DNA from: Torreya grandis
Taxonomy: Eukaryota > Streptophyta > Pinopsida > Cupressales > Taxaceae
Length of the DNA stretch: 64,000 nt
Assembly: GCA_037957365.1 (NCBI GenBank)
Contig: JARHVA010008417.1
Location: 186,001-250,000, forward strand
Reading direction: 5' to 3'
Notes under the pieces: model-generated
What the model was told of the DNA's origin: nothing
The model's input: only the letters and a program-made list of their open reading frames with translations
Database searches by the model: none
Translations under genes and position numbers: made by a program
Part shown: in pieces, positions 9,589 through 21,615 of the stretch
Layout of the letters: every line of letters starts with the position of its first letter
Numbering within the stretch: position 1 is the first letter of the stretch

Positions 9589-12500
9589 TATATTATAGTT
9601 TGTCTAATAATTTTGTTTTTGGTTGAGATGTTTATTTAAAAAATAATTATTCTTTTTCCAGGCATTGAGGCTAATCCATTTCAACCACCAATATGGAGAA
9701 GAAGTAGAGGTTAAAGAAGGATAATAAGAAGGGCCTACAATTTTGATGAGACCAACCCATCACTTTTTGAGATAAATTCCAATATATCTTTGTAGACACA
9801 TAAATTAACATTTAAGTTAAAATAGTGCACTTGTAACTCCCATTTTCACACACTCATAACCTATTTTAGAGCCCTTTGACCACTTTATTTCACTTTATAC
9901 ATGGAGGACTCGCTCTTATAAGCTGACTAATGATCCCTAAATGTATATTTTTCTTGTGTAAGCAATCCAAGCCAACACTCATATTGTCCCTTACCCTCAA
10001 CACCATTGTTTGTCCTTATTAGACAACAACACCCCATTGGAAAGGAGCACCCCACTCTTTTATCCGCCCCACCACTATTGTCTTCCTATAAAATAATGGC
10101 TATTTTTCAAAATTAAAAGTTATGAAAATGTTGGCCTATGAGTTTTATAATCCCCATTCGGAAGAATTAAAAAAAGACTACCATAAAAACACATTCCAAG
10201 ACACTTTGCACACAAGAGGCTTACACACTAAAAACATTAGAATTCTAATTGCACATTGAGATAAAATTCCATATTTCTTCCAATTTTGATTACATACAAT
10301 GCTAGTAGCCCTGATTTAAAGTCTAAATGCATCTCCAAGGTTACAAGTCATGATTAAATCACTTAATCACATTAGTATTGCACCAACATCTAGCATTTTG
10401 TATTAATTTCACACACACCACTATAACATGGGAGAACTACATGAAGTTTGATCCCTCTTCAGAGTATTGGTATGTAGGCAACACTCAACACAAAGGGTGT
10501 TGAGGTCATGTCCAGCTTAAACCATTAATCCCTTTTTATTCCATGATGGATTCTATGTTCACATGTCATTAAACTAGGGTTTTGAAGAGAACTATATCAT
10601 ATAAAAAGATCCTATAAAGGTTACAAAACATACATGTGAAGGTGAACAAAACCTATAAATCTTAGATCTCAGGTATTTACCAAAAAAGGCTAGTTAAGTC
10701 ACCAACAAGAACACCCCACAACTATTGACCAATTAGGGTGTTGATGTCTTAAATCCCTATAGGTTTGTGTTCCATTCTCACACTCAGGAAATACAATATA
10801 CATGTCAGTTACAATTCCATAAACATTCTGTAGCTGGGTTTTCTAGCTAAGTTCATATTTCTTCTTGCACTCTCCCTATATAGCATATTTTCAAATTAGT
10901 AAGTTTCAAATCAATTAATGTTTAATTTATTATAATATTATACTTCCTAAATTTTGCATAACAATTTTTCATACTAGGGTAATTTATTTCCTTAGGTTTC
11001 CTAAATTTGATAAAAACATATCAGTAAACCCACTTATTGCCAAATATTACAAACCCTAGCTTCCCTTAGGGTCTTCTTTTTATTATGGGAATTCCTATTA
11101 GGGTTTTTAGATTTCATTTTTTAAAAATTTCCATCCCAATCATGATAATAATGACTGAGTCTATTTATTTCTTCTTATTTCAAAGTTTCTTTGTTGCTTG
11201 TTGATAATGTCTCCAATATTTCACATCTATGTCTGCCCATGGATATATAATGTCAAATCCAAGATCACATCTTATATCATCCAAGAGCTTCATAATAAAT
11301 AATTTTATGGAGATTATTAATGCATGGTTTAGTTTGAGTTACCACTAGTTATTACTAGATGTCAACAGGTTCAAATGGTTTTTTTTTGTTCTTCCTGCAC
11401 TTAGACCTCCCAACTATCTTATCTCATATCCCACCTCTAATATTTTTCATGGTCTTATAGTAGACCCTAAGGTTCAAGATGTTCTTACTAGATAATGTCA
11501 AGTGCCTTCTCAACCAAGTTAGGAGGAACGAATTTAGATGATTTTTCCTCATCCTTAACCTAATCCAATAAGACTAGTAAATTAAACCATAACATGTGAT
11601 ACTGTTTATTAATTAAGGAATAGACCAACTAAGATTTCTATGCTTGAATTGCTTCAAAAGGCTATTATTTTTAATGATATTCTATACCAAGCATTGAATC
11701 AGACATATATGCCTCATGACATGGAGCCTTCTTACTTTGCATCTATCACGAACATTAAAATATATTTAGGATGTTCTCTCTTTTGGAAATGATGATTTAC
11801 CCTACCAATCAACTATTGATCATAATCTACCATTGTTTTTATAAGTATAAATCAACACTACAATAGTCAAAAGGGTTCTAATTGATAATGGTTTAAGATT
11901 AAATATTTGAAATATTATATTCTTACAAACATTGGGCATTAACATGGCCACTATTCAATTGACACAAGAATATAAAAGGATTTTATGACATGTCACACCA
12001 AGATTTGGGTTCTGTCACATTAGATATTAGTATGGGGCCCAAAATTCTATCTACATAGTTCTAGGTCATGCCTAGTCATTTACATTAAAATTTACTCTTA
12101 GGTAGGCCATGGATACATGCAATGGAGGTTTTAGCTTCTAATTTTAAAAAATTGTGTCAAATTTGTACATAACGGATACCTATATAAATTCTCATTTGAT
12201 AATCAACCATTCTAATATTGCAAGGTTAAAAAATATTCTACTCAAAGTCCATCACAATTGGGGGTGTATGCAAGCAAAATAAGATAGATCTACAACTTAT
12301 CTTACTTTGTAATATCCAAGATTAGAAAACGTAATCAACTAACAATCCACTAGCAATACTTTGTTATATCAGGGTCATGACTAATTATAGATCTTCTAAA
12401 CCTAAGGGATCTCTTACTAATAATACAAAAGGAGAGCTTTCCAAGGCCTCTAGTCAAATGACATTATGCAGTAACCCAATTTAGGCCTTATAATGTAATG

Positions 12501-12660
12501 AAAGGAAATTAACTAATATACCAAATGAACATACAAGCTAATCTAGTGCTCACCAAAGCTTGTGGCACAAATGGTGTAAGACAATAAATATATAACAATA
12601 AAAAATAATTATATTCAAGATAATATAGAAGTAATCTAAATAAAGAGAGAATAACTAAAT
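9589..12660. other. Non-coding part of repeat copy 1
   Basis: This matches 44,855-48,000. 9,900-10,770 is also found a third time at 52,985-53,855. No ORF or RNA gene is supported. Confidence 0.7.
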
Positions 12661-12663
12661 CCA

Positions 12664-12891
12664 TTAGTTGTGCAATATATACCTATCAAAATGAAGAGAT
12701 AGGAATACATACCTTATATGAGTGAACCCATCATGCCTCAATCTCTCCCTTGGCCAATGGTGCTTTGCAAGAGGTTGTTGTGGCTTGTAAGCATCACAAG
12801 CATAGATCAGCTCTAGGCTACAAGACTTAACATATGCATCTAACATGTCCACAAGATTAATTCTATTACTCCAAGGCAAAAACCTAAGCAA
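12664..12891 (-). CDS. Small ORF with a decayed counterpart in copy 2
   Basis: A 75-codon frame containing KPQQPLAKHHWPRERLRHDG is not a family I recognise. Copy 2 (about 48,005-48,235, minus strand) reads the same protein in the same frame with several stop codons: PQQPLAKHH becomes P, two stops, then PLVKHH. So the frame was probably once coding, or is conserved by simple descent. No promoter or partner is visible. There are no transmembrane or signal features. It may be a remnant of a transposon protein. Confidence 0.3.
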   Translation of the reverse strand: MLRFLPWSNRINLVDMLDAYVKSCSLELIYACDAYKPQQPLAKHHWPRERLRHDGFTHIRYVFLSLHFDRYILHN

Positions 12892-13195
12892 TGAAATCCT
12901 TAAATGATAGTTTAAGTAGATTTAAAACATGTAATGATACACAAAATGAATGATATTTTGTTTAGAAATAAAGTTAATGGGGTATTTATAGCCAAGGACT
13001 AAACCTAAACCCTCTTGGGGATTTCATCGATAAGGTTGGCTAGGTAAATATTTCTTGGTGTGAAATAGAGACATTAGGTCATGAACTAGGTTGGTTGGGC
13101 TGATGAATTTCTATAATGTGTGTTGGATTCCTAATAAGATATACCACGTTGATGTAGTCGAAAAATGAAGAAAAGGGGGGTATGCTTAGGTAGGG

Positions 13196-13750
13196 GATAT
13201 TTAGGACCAATTACATAGTCTTGTTCGCATAGGAGATACCTCAAGAAGTAATTGTTATCCAAAGTCAACCCCCTTGTTCAAAGTACAAACCAACCATTGA
13301 ATCATCCAATAAATGGAAGGGGAAACTTGTTGAACCATCTTAACACTAGAAAGTCACTGCTTCCACAATATAATAAATTAGCCAATGGTATGTTGATCAA
13401 CTTGTTTATGATTTAACTGATTATTTAGTGGCAACATCATTCAATAATGCCAAATTTGTAGAGAAAAACTAATTACTCAAGAAACCACAACAACCCATAG
13501 ACAATGCCACATCTAATATAGACCCATTGGATCCAGTTGAGAAGGCCATTCCAATGAATGCTATGAAAAAAGTTCCACTTGATACATGATATACCTCTCT
13601 TCAACCACCAAGAGATCCTTTCCAATGTGCAACAATTACAAAACACTAAACAATAAGTGCCAATCCAAATAAAACAAGGGATGATCCAAACATAAGTGCC
13701 AATCCAAAAATAATAAGTTTCAATACAAACACAACAAGTACCAATCCAAA
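13196..13750. other. Unassigned sequence after repeat copy 1
   Basis: Similarity to copy 2 stops near 13,195. The frame at 13,473-13,766 (minus strand) is rich in W, I, Y and C and looks like chance. No domain is seen. Confidence 0.5.
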
Positions 13751-14545
13751 CACAATAAGTTACCAAAAATTCACCACCATGACAAAACTTGGGGGATTCC
13801 CAACATAGGTTGTCTATTTCTCATTTGTAACAACAATGACTGCTTATGAACCAACAAAAAGTTATGTAAAAACAACAACTAATTCATCTAAACCAACAAA
13901 AAATCCCATACATTTAAAAATATAAAATTCCTCACAATTTCCAATAATAATTTCCTCAAAACCAAGAATGCATTACATATTCCAATCTTAATCTAAACCA
14001 ACAAAAACTCCCTCATCAAAATCTGAATACAGGTTATAGGGTGAATATCCCTAATAAAAATGCATAAAGAAGATCCATTCCTACTTACGCTTCTACCAAC
14101 CAAGAACATAAAACCTATCAAAGTACCTTCCCTTCATTGTAAAATGATCCCAATATCCAAAACATAAATACAACGAAGGAAATTGTATCAAGACTTCAAG
14201 CAGGTAGCCAAGTACCCAAAAATTACAAATTTGATGACATATGCCCTTATCCATTTGATCTTAGATTTCTCCAAGTACCTTTTCCACTTCATTTTGAAAT
14301 TCCAAAATTCAAGAAGTATAAAGGGAAAGGTGACCCAAGAGAACATTTGTAGGCTTTCTTCATCGTGTGCTAAGAAGTAGCATACAATAATATATATTTG
14401 CTTCACTTGTTTCCACATACTTTGGGTGGGAAAGATTTGGAGTGGCTTCTAAAACTATCAAAATGTTATGTAACTAATTTTTATGATATATCAAATAAAT
14501 TTGTCAACCACTTCTCCTACAACATAAAACACGAGCTAATTATGT
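13750..14545 (+). pseudogene. Ty3/gypsy Gag remnant (plus strand)
   Basis: From about 14,220 the plus strand reads a Ty3/gypsy Gag with stops: FEIPKFKKYKGKGDPREHL, then a stop, AFF, a stop, EVAYNNIYLLHLFPHTLGG, KDLEWLLKL and a final NHFSYNIKHEL. This is the core Retrotrans_gag region (P-K-F-x-K-Y-x-G-x-x-D-P-x-x-H and LGG-A-x-x-W). Upstream, 13,750-14,220 reads an Asn/Gln-rich tract such as commonly precedes it. At 14,545 the homology stops abruptly and minus-strand RNase H sequence begins. Several in-frame stops make it a fossil. Confidence 0.75.
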
Positions 14546-15422
14546 AATGTTTTTATTTTTTGATGGAATAGACAATTGCAAGAAATTATTTCTCTATCAC
14601 AGTGTAGTTAAGCTCTGCACATTGAATATTCTTGATGATAAAGTAGATGGATATCTTAAGGTTCCTTTCTTCTATCCTAGGAAAACTCACGGTGTGTTTT
14701 CAAATGCGTCTATATAGATGTGGAAGGTTAGTTTTCAATCTAGTCCATATAGCACGGGAGTTGATATTAGGAAAATTTTTAATTCCTGAAATGTGTGTTC
14801 ACATGTATGAGTCCATACAAAGTCGACATATTTATAAATTAAAACAAATAAAATTGATACTATTCTACTAAAATATTTGATAAACCTATGATAGTAATTA
14901 TCATAAATAGAAAACTGTGATGTCTTTTTATTTTCAAGGAGTTGGTAGATTTTTTATTACTTATATCTTGGTAGGATAAACTTTTATTCTTGTGGGTGAG
15001 ATGTGGTGTCTTAGTAATATGCCTTCTATCACCAGCATATAACATTTTTCATGACTTAGAGATAGATGGTTATCTTGGAAACATTTAATGACTTTCTCAA
15101 TATTTTGGATGGAATGGTTGCATCTTCATAAATAGTTAGGTCATCCATGTAGACCTCAACACAATCACGGGATAAATAAAAAAAGATGCTCAAAATATCT
15201 GTTTTAAAGGTGGCTAGAGCATTTCATAATTCAAATGGAAGTATGGAGTATGCATAGGTGCCCCAAGGACATGTGAATGGAGTTTTGTCTTGGCCCTCAA
15301 GAGCCGTTTTAATTAATTATAGGCGCTAAATCCATCAAGAAAAGAGAAGTATTTATTTCTTGTCAACATGTCAAGCACTTGATCAGTGAAAGGGAGATGA
15401 AAGTGGTATTTCCCTATGGTTT

Positions 15423-15454
<32 letters not shown>

Positions 15455-16529
15455 CGCGCGCGCGTGTGCACGCGCATGCACACGTGCCATTTTCCTCAAT
15501 TTATAGGCATAATTACAAGGAAAAAAATCCATTGACTATATGATATTTGATAGATAAATCTAGCATCTAGGAGTTTTTGTAGTCCTATTTTGACTGTCTT
15601 TGACATCAGGATTCATTCTTCTTTGTGCTTGGTGGATGGGGGATACGCAAAATCAATTTTATGATTTTGAAGCATGAACAAAAGTTGAGTTTCTTGTTGA
15701 TAATTTAGTTTGTTATTGATGTTGAGAGGGTGTCCATGTAGGATTTATACTTTTTTAGACAAGGATCCCATGGATTATAGGCTTCCCACCAATGTCTTAA
15801 GGCTATAATGTTGTGGTAGTAGCATATGAAAAATGTCTCTTTCACTAATGAAAGTTTCTTCTACTAAAATAACTTTAGAGAGGGGACATGGTAGGAATTG
15901 TAACATGTTGTCTTTAGGTGGACCGATATAATAGGTGTTTTTTAAGACATTTGAAATGATTGTATTATCCTCTTTATCTTCCAAGTGTGGGTTTCATTCT
16001 ATTGTGATTAAAGTTTATAAAAATACCTGTACATTATCCTCATCTTCTACCCATCTAGATTTTTCTTCACTTGAGGGTTGGGTTGATGGATAGAGAACTA
16101 GTTTTTAAGTAGTGTTACCATTATAAATCAACATGTTCCCTTATCTAAAACCAATATATGCATCAAATGTATCCAATCATGGTCTTCCAAGGATGAGTGG
16201 GTATCCTCCTAGGTTGGATTTTGGTTGCAAGATAATAAAATCATATGGATATTCCCATGAATCCAATGTAATGACCAGATATTTTATAATTCCTTATGGT
16301 TTAACTGTGGAACTATCTTCTATTTGCATAATAGTAGGATTTGGACATAGACCGATTAGACAAAATGAATCATGGTTTATTTTATCATTACATTTATGTT
16401 TTCTCCTAATTCTATCAATGTATTCTTCATGAGGGTACTATAGACATATACATTCACTACTAGACTACCTGGGTCAGAATATTTGGGTGGGAATATATTT
16501 CTTAGCATAATATTAGCAAGCTATCCAAT
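14545..16529 (-). pseudogene. Ty3/gypsy (Tat/Athila-like) protease-RT-RNase H remnant
   Basis: Read on the minus strand from 16,529: a motif like LANIMLRNIFPPKYSDPG, the protease tail (DSWEYPYDFIILQPKSNLGG and YPLILGRP), then RT with GLQKLLDARFIY (~15,570), DQVLDMLTRNKYFSFLDGFS (~15,350), the catalytic YMDD at 15,140-15,151, and an HRFIKYFSRI segment (~14,860). RNase H follows (STPVLYGLD, then AELNYTVIEK, ~14,770-14,590). The FLDGFS/YMDD combination and order are those of plant Tat/Athila-type Ty3/gypsy elements. Many stops and frameshifts and a microsatellite in RT show it is long dead. No integrase is seen; homology ends at 14,545 against plus-strand gag. The missing gag continues at 28,479. 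Confidence 0.85.
15423..15487. repeat. (TG)n(CG)n alternating purine-pyrimidine tract
   Basis: About 65 bp of TG, then CGCGCG, then TGCACGCGCATGCACACGTG-like alternation. It interrupts the decayed RT where the GKWR-DYR motif should be. Such tracts favour Z-DNA. Confidence 0.95.
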
Positions 16530-18358
16530 TATTGGCCAAATTTGGCCTACATACCAAACTTTGCCTAATCTAGAATAAGAAGCTAAGCAAAGTTTTTTAT
16601 GGAATGAGTGGACCAAAATTAGGAGAAGAAGAATCTCACATTGTTTATAAATATTTTGAAACAATTTAAGCAAGCTTCAAGTGCAATTTGTTGATCCTTG
16701 GTTAGTAGGCTTGGAAACAGGTCTAGGATTACAAAGTGAAAATATCAACAGGTTCTCATGGTGTTTCAAGCATTCATGGGTATGAATTAGGTTTCAAAAA
16801 GTCTTAGAATTTCATTGGATCCTTATAAAGAGACAATAACTTCTTGCACGAGTCCAAAATAACTAGATTGTCATAAGCACATCATAAAGTGACAAACAAG
16901 CTAGTCTAGTTACACATTTGATAAATATACTTGGAAATAGGTCAAAGTTATAAGACCACATAGACATGATGTTTTTAATGTCGAGAAGGTCCCCTAAAAA
17001 TTTTGTATCTTTATGAATTCTCTATCTCAAGATATAAGCTTCCAAATTTGAACTCGTAGAGTGGTATGTGTGTGCAGATGTTAAATTTGGGCCTCATGAA
17101 ATAGCCATTTAAATTCAAATGTTCCAAGGATGAACATGTGGTTGACAAGTGTCAAAATATCACTTGATTAGATCATAGATCAATGATGATTGGATGAGGA
17201 TGATGTCAGTGAGTCTTTAAGATCCAACATAACACATTTAATCGTGCATCAAAGATCAATTATGAGCTCACAGTCAAAAGATCAATGCATCCTAAGATTT
17301 AATGCATCATTGATAAGTGTAAATATCATGGGATCTCAAGTCAAGATCTAATAGTACATAATGACTAAAAGAGTTAGTGGGTCTAATCTGATCAATGGTT
17401 TGTGATTCATCCTACCAGAGTAAATCGATAGTGAGCGAAAGGTAAAAGAGTCAGCATATCTTGGGGATGAATGTGAAGCTACCATGTGGCGTAATCATAA
17501 GGTAAAATGGAGATGATAGAAGGATCCTAAGAATAAATGAAGAGCTACTAGGTCACAAATTTTTAGAAACCCAAATAAAGATCAAGGGGTAATATCAAAA
17601 GTCAAAGACTTAAGACTTTAAATAGAGATCAAATACGGTCGAGGTCAAACCAAAGCAAATATTTCAAAGGGAGGCCATGGAGGCAGACACATGGATTTTG
17701 ATGGGTTCATCACCAAAGCCAACAACATGATTCTGACCCTTTTATACATTTTTACATGCTAAAGATGAACTAGTATGGAGCAATCCACACCAGAACAAGA
17801 TCATAACAGATTGATCTAGATATTGTGACTACTTCGATGCCAAAATTCATCTTGAAAATGACTTGATCCTACCATTATAACTACAAGGAGCATCAAATCA
17901 GGCTAAAAATATATTTAAAGGGACTGATATGATTGTTATGGCCACATTCCAAAAGTAATCTTAGGCATTATGGTCTTTTCTAATGACATCAATGCCAGAA
18001 TGATTAGAAATCTTGGTCATTATGCTCCCTTCTCCATCCTTATACACATGATCCCCATCTCTCTCATCCCATTCTGCTATAAATATAGGCTTCTAAGCCT
18101 TGGAAATTATCCCTCTCTTTGGCATGACTAGACTCTACCAAGATTTGTATTGTAACACCTATTTGATGTAATAAAAGACTAAATTCCTCCATTTACAAGC
18201 TGAGTTGAGGTGTATCTTATGACTTCATTGATGTGGTTAAGTGAATGTATGTTTTCCTTGCCTCTGTCTAAGTTTTCTCACCTTGATTTAGTGTTTTGGT
18301 AGTTCTCATAGGTCATTCTAAGTGCATATATAGTTTATTGGTCAATTTAGAAGTGGAT
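16530..18358 (+). repeat. Left LTR of long-LTR element, part 1
   Basis: This matches 26,276-28,077. It is split at 18,358 by the chromovirus. The first base pair is TA where the right LTR has TG. Confidence 0.88.
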
Positions 18359-18730
18359 TGTAATGAAATTACTTCAAGAATTAAGTATAACAACAGAATT
18401 ATATCCAAATGTATAACAGTAGAATTATATCCAAATATGACTAAAATATATCCAAATATGACTGAAATATATCCAAATATATGATAATAGATAAGCCACT
18501 TCGAGGGGGCAAGCTCCACAAGCTTCAATAAGAGCAGAATTCACAATATGATGATAAATGATTACCCACTACCTCCTATATATAGTCTAACTAGGCCATG
18601 GTTACTCCATAGGCTGACCTACTAATCTAAAGAAAGCATAGATAAATGTAATATAATGTCAAAGAGGGATAAGTAAGCCACAAGTAGGCTAATACTATCC
18701 TCATACATGTGATAGGTTAGGGGTGTCGCA
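18359..18730 (-). repeat. 3' LTR of chromovirus
   Basis: 372 bp, plus-strand ends TGTAATG...GTCGCA. It carries one extra 'tatccaaat' sub-repeat compared with the 346-bp partner. It contains a TATATATAG stretch near 18,579. Confidence 0.92.
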
Positions 18731-18745
18731 AGCCCTTCCCCTTCA
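18731..18745 (-). other. Polypurine tract of chromovirus
   Basis: On the minus strand a GAAGGGGAAGGGCT run abuts the 3' LTR start (TGCGACACC). Confidence 0.85.
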
Positions 18746-19052
18746 AACCAATGTTGTCCTCAATGTTGAACAACTCTGGATGTTGTTGCAGAAATTCTTC
18801 ACCTTCCCATGTTGCATCTTCACTGCTTTGGTTTTTCCACTTGATCAAATATTCCTTAATCTCTCTGGTTCTCAACCTCTTAGTACGTGTTTGGAGGATC
18901 TTCTCTGGTTCCAAAATGACTCGTCCTTCTTCATCTAGTTTTGGGAGCTCTGTCTGGGCAGAAACGTTCTGTCCAATGACCTTCTTCAAACAAGAAAAAT
19001 GAAATACTAGATGTATGTTAGATGAATGAGGTAACTCGAGCTTGTAAGCCAC
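18731..19052 (-). pseudogene. Integrase C-terminus and chromodomain
   Basis: Minus-strand reading from 19,052: YKLELPHSSNIHLVFHFSCL (integrase C-terminal GPY/F-type module), a charged linker, then a chromodomain REIKEYLIKWKNQSSEDATW with EGEEFLQQHPEL. The stop is at the LTR edge (18,717-18,719). The aromatic cage looks partly kept: the Y and W of YLIKW and the W of ATWE. Chromodomains on plant chromoviruses steer integration to marked chromatin; the family role is established, activity here is not expected. Confidence 0.88.
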
Positions 19053-19059
19053 ACTTCCA

Positions 19060-19950
19060 ATTTTTTATAGAACCTGATAAGGGCCATAATACTTTGGAGC
19101 AAGTTTGTTTTCCTTTTTCTGTTGCTTCAAGGATATCTGCTTGTAAGGCTGCAAACGAACAAATACCTAGTCACCCACCTCAAAATTTCACTCACTCTGG
19201 TGTTGATCTACTTGTTGCTTCATCCTATTTTGTGCCAAGGCCAAATTCTCTCTCAAACTAGCCAAAACCTCTTGTTGATGTTGAATGTGCTCTTCCACAT
19301 CTCGAACCTTAGTGTGCACCTTTAATGAAGAAGTGATGGAAGGTAGATGGTAACCATAAAGTGCTAGAAATGGAGACAACAAGAAAATAGTTTAGTCTAG
19401 AAATTACTAGTGAAAATAGGATCATGATCACTTACAATTATTTTCGGGGTTCCATGTAATTTGAGAACTGCTTCCATAAAAATAGCTGCAATTGTACTTG
19501 CTGAAAATGGGTGTGAGAGAGCACAAAAATGGGAATATTTTGTAAGCCTATCCACAATGACCAAAATAACATTCTTACCTTCTAAATAAGGCAACCTAGT
19601 GATGAAATCCATGGAAACCTCCTCCCACCTTTGACTAGGAATTGCTAATGGTTGTAACAAACTTGGGGTCTTAACTATTTCACCTTTATTCTATTGGCAT
19701 ATCAAGCATTCTTCCACAAACTTTTGTACATCTCCCTTGAGTCCTTCCCAAAATAATTCTTTCTTAATTCTATGATAAGTTTTCAATAACCCTGAGTGTC
19801 CCCCAAGTGGAGATGCATGCAACTCTGCAAGAATCATATGCTTAAGCTCTGAATTTTTGCACAAGTATAACCTACCCTTATACCATAGGACATTACCTTT
19901 CCATTCAAATTTGTCAGAGGATAAATTACCTTGCTGGAGATTCTGAATCA
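19060..19950 (-). pseudogene. Chromovirus integrase, catalytic core with deletion
   Basis: On the minus strand: the HHCC region (HASPLGGHSGLLKTYHRIKK and FVEECLICQ, ~19,830-19,685), then the core with VSMDFITRLP (~19,610) and KIIVSDHDPIF (~19,420), the first two catalytic Asp residues. Immediately after TSNF the frame meets a stop and the sequence jumps to FLALYGYHLPSITS (~19,380). The segment that should hold the third catalytic residue (PQTDGQTE) is missing, about 50-60 codons. The C-terminal coiled part (HQQEVLASLRENLALAQNRM) is kept. Integrase is therefore non-functional. Confidence 0.85.
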
Positions 19951-19954
19951 GAAC

Positions 19955-20404
19955 CTATGTATCCTTGTCTTGCTTCCATTCTAACCTAGCTTCATCCACC
20001 CAATCTGCTTGCAATATGGACATTGCACAAAGTAATGCTTCTATGGATGCATCCCATCTGGATAGTGCATCTGCTACTACATTATCTTTACCCTTCTTGT
20101 AGATGATTTCAAAATCATAACCCAACATTTTGGTTACCCATTTTTTTTGTTCCTCAGATGATAATCTTTGCTCCAAAAAGTATTTGAGACTATCATGATC
20201 CGTTTTCACCTTAAAGTGTCTACCCATTAGATAAGACCTCCATTGTTTAATTGCATGGAGAATAGCCATCATTTCTTTCTCATAGATAGGTTTTTGTATA
20301 TTCTTACCTTTGAATTGATGACTTTCAAATGCAATGGGTCTTCCTTCCTGCATTAGTATTGCCCCCAATCTAGACCCAGAAGCATCACATTCAACAGTGA
20401 ATGT
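19955..20404 (-). pseudogene. Chromovirus RNase H domain
   Basis: A mostly open 137-codon frame: LGAILMQEGRPIAFESHQF, YEKEMMAILHAIKQWRSYL, FKVKTDHDSLKYFLEQRL and the end motif KGKDNVVADALSRWD. The opening DASG of the domain lies just upstream at about 20,380. E and D residues of the RNase H fold (YEKEM, TDHDS) are present. It continues the RT frame with one stop between. Confidence 0.9.
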
Positions 20405-21254
20405 TTATGAGAAGTCTGGAGTAGCCAAAACTGGAGTGGTGCACATAGCTACTTTTAGTTTCTCAAATGCTTTGGTGGCATTGTCATTCCAATGGAAAGC
20501 ATCCTTCTTTAGCAATGCAGTGAGTGGAGCTGCTATGCTGCCATAACCTTTCACAAATCTTCTATAGTAACCTATTAGTCCAAGAAACCCTCGAAGGTTT
20601 TTGAGAGTTTTTAGCATGGGCCATTCCATTATCACTTTGATCTTCTAGGGATCAACTTTGACCCCTTCATGGGAAACAATGTGACTGAGGTACTCTACCT
20701 CCTATACTCCAAAAGCACATTTAGATGGCTTCGCATAAAGTTGGTGCTTCTCCAAAACTATCAACACTTGTTTCACATGTTGCAGATGTGCTTCCCATGT
20801 CTGACTATAAATCAATATGTCATCAAAGAAAACTAACACAAACTTCCTTAAAAAGGCCTAAAAATAGTGTTCATCAAGCTTTGGAAAGTAGATAGTGCAT
20901 TTGTAAGACCAAAAGGCATTACCAAAAACTCATAATGGCCCTCATGTGTTCTAAAAGCAATTTTACGAACATCTTCATCCTTGATTCTAATTTGATGGTA
21001 CCCCGAGTGAAGATCCAATTTTGTGAAATAATTAGCACCATGCAACTCATCAAGTAAATCATCAATTACTGGAATAGGAAACTTATCTTTGATGGTGTAC
21101 TTGTTGAGTTCCCTATAATCTGGGCACATCCTCCATGTGTCATCCTTCTTCCCCAGCATGACCACTGGTGATGAATATGCACTTTGGCTATGCTTGATGA
21201 TCCCTGCCTCTGGCATCTCATGGACCATCTTTTAAATTTCACTCTTTTGTGCAT
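20405..21254 (-). pseudogene. Chromovirus reverse transcriptase
   Basis: Minus-strand motifs in order: [72 protein letters not shown] (~21,185-20,900). After NTIFRPF a one-base loss shifts frame, and the catalytic FFDDILIYS box sits at 20,819-20,830 in the new frame. RT thumb follows ([20 protein letters not shown], ~20,570). Residue-level conservation is high, so the frameshift is the main visible lesion besides a few stops. Confidence 0.92.
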
Positions 21255-21615
21255 ATGGATATCTATATGGTCTGATATTTGGTGGTTGACTACCTGGAAT
21301 TAGTTGAATGGCATGATCATGTTCTCTTTTTGGCGGTAGTCCTTTTGGCATGGCCTCAAAAATAGATGAGTGGTCTTCAAGAATTATTTGAAGATCAAGA
21401 TGTGTAGATACTTGTGTGGGTTGAACTTATATGGAGCATAATCGTGCAATAATTCCATCTACCCCTTTTTTTACCATCTTGGTCATCTGATGTGAACTAA
21501 CCAATTGTGGAGATTTTGCATGTAATCCATGTAGTTCAATTTTCTTACATTCAGAATGAAAGCGCATGAATAGTTCTTGGAAGTTCATCTCAATGGTACC
21601 TAAGGTTGTGAGCCA

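Larger units (their letters stand above)
1..13195. repeat. Copy 1 of an ~8 kb collinear duplicated unit
   Basis: This stretch aligns end to end with 40,330-50,165 in the same orientation. Examples are the block around 7,100 (matching 42,375), 9,421 (matching 44,708), 11,220 (matching 46,560) and 12,980 (matching 48,310). Removing insertions private to each copy leaves about 8.1 kb here and about 8.0 kb in the other copy. The copies are clearly diverged, so this is not an assembly duplicate. A third partial copy (52,985-53,855) matches about 9,900-10,770. The unit carries no intact gene. It may be a genomic duplication or an old, decayed long transposon; the third copy favours a transposon. 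The left end runs off the window. Confidence 0.85.

Noticed and set aside
13473..13766. 97-codon W/C/I-rich ORF
   Set aside because: Composition reflects repeated 'caatccaaacacaa' type sequence read antisense; no homologue or start context.
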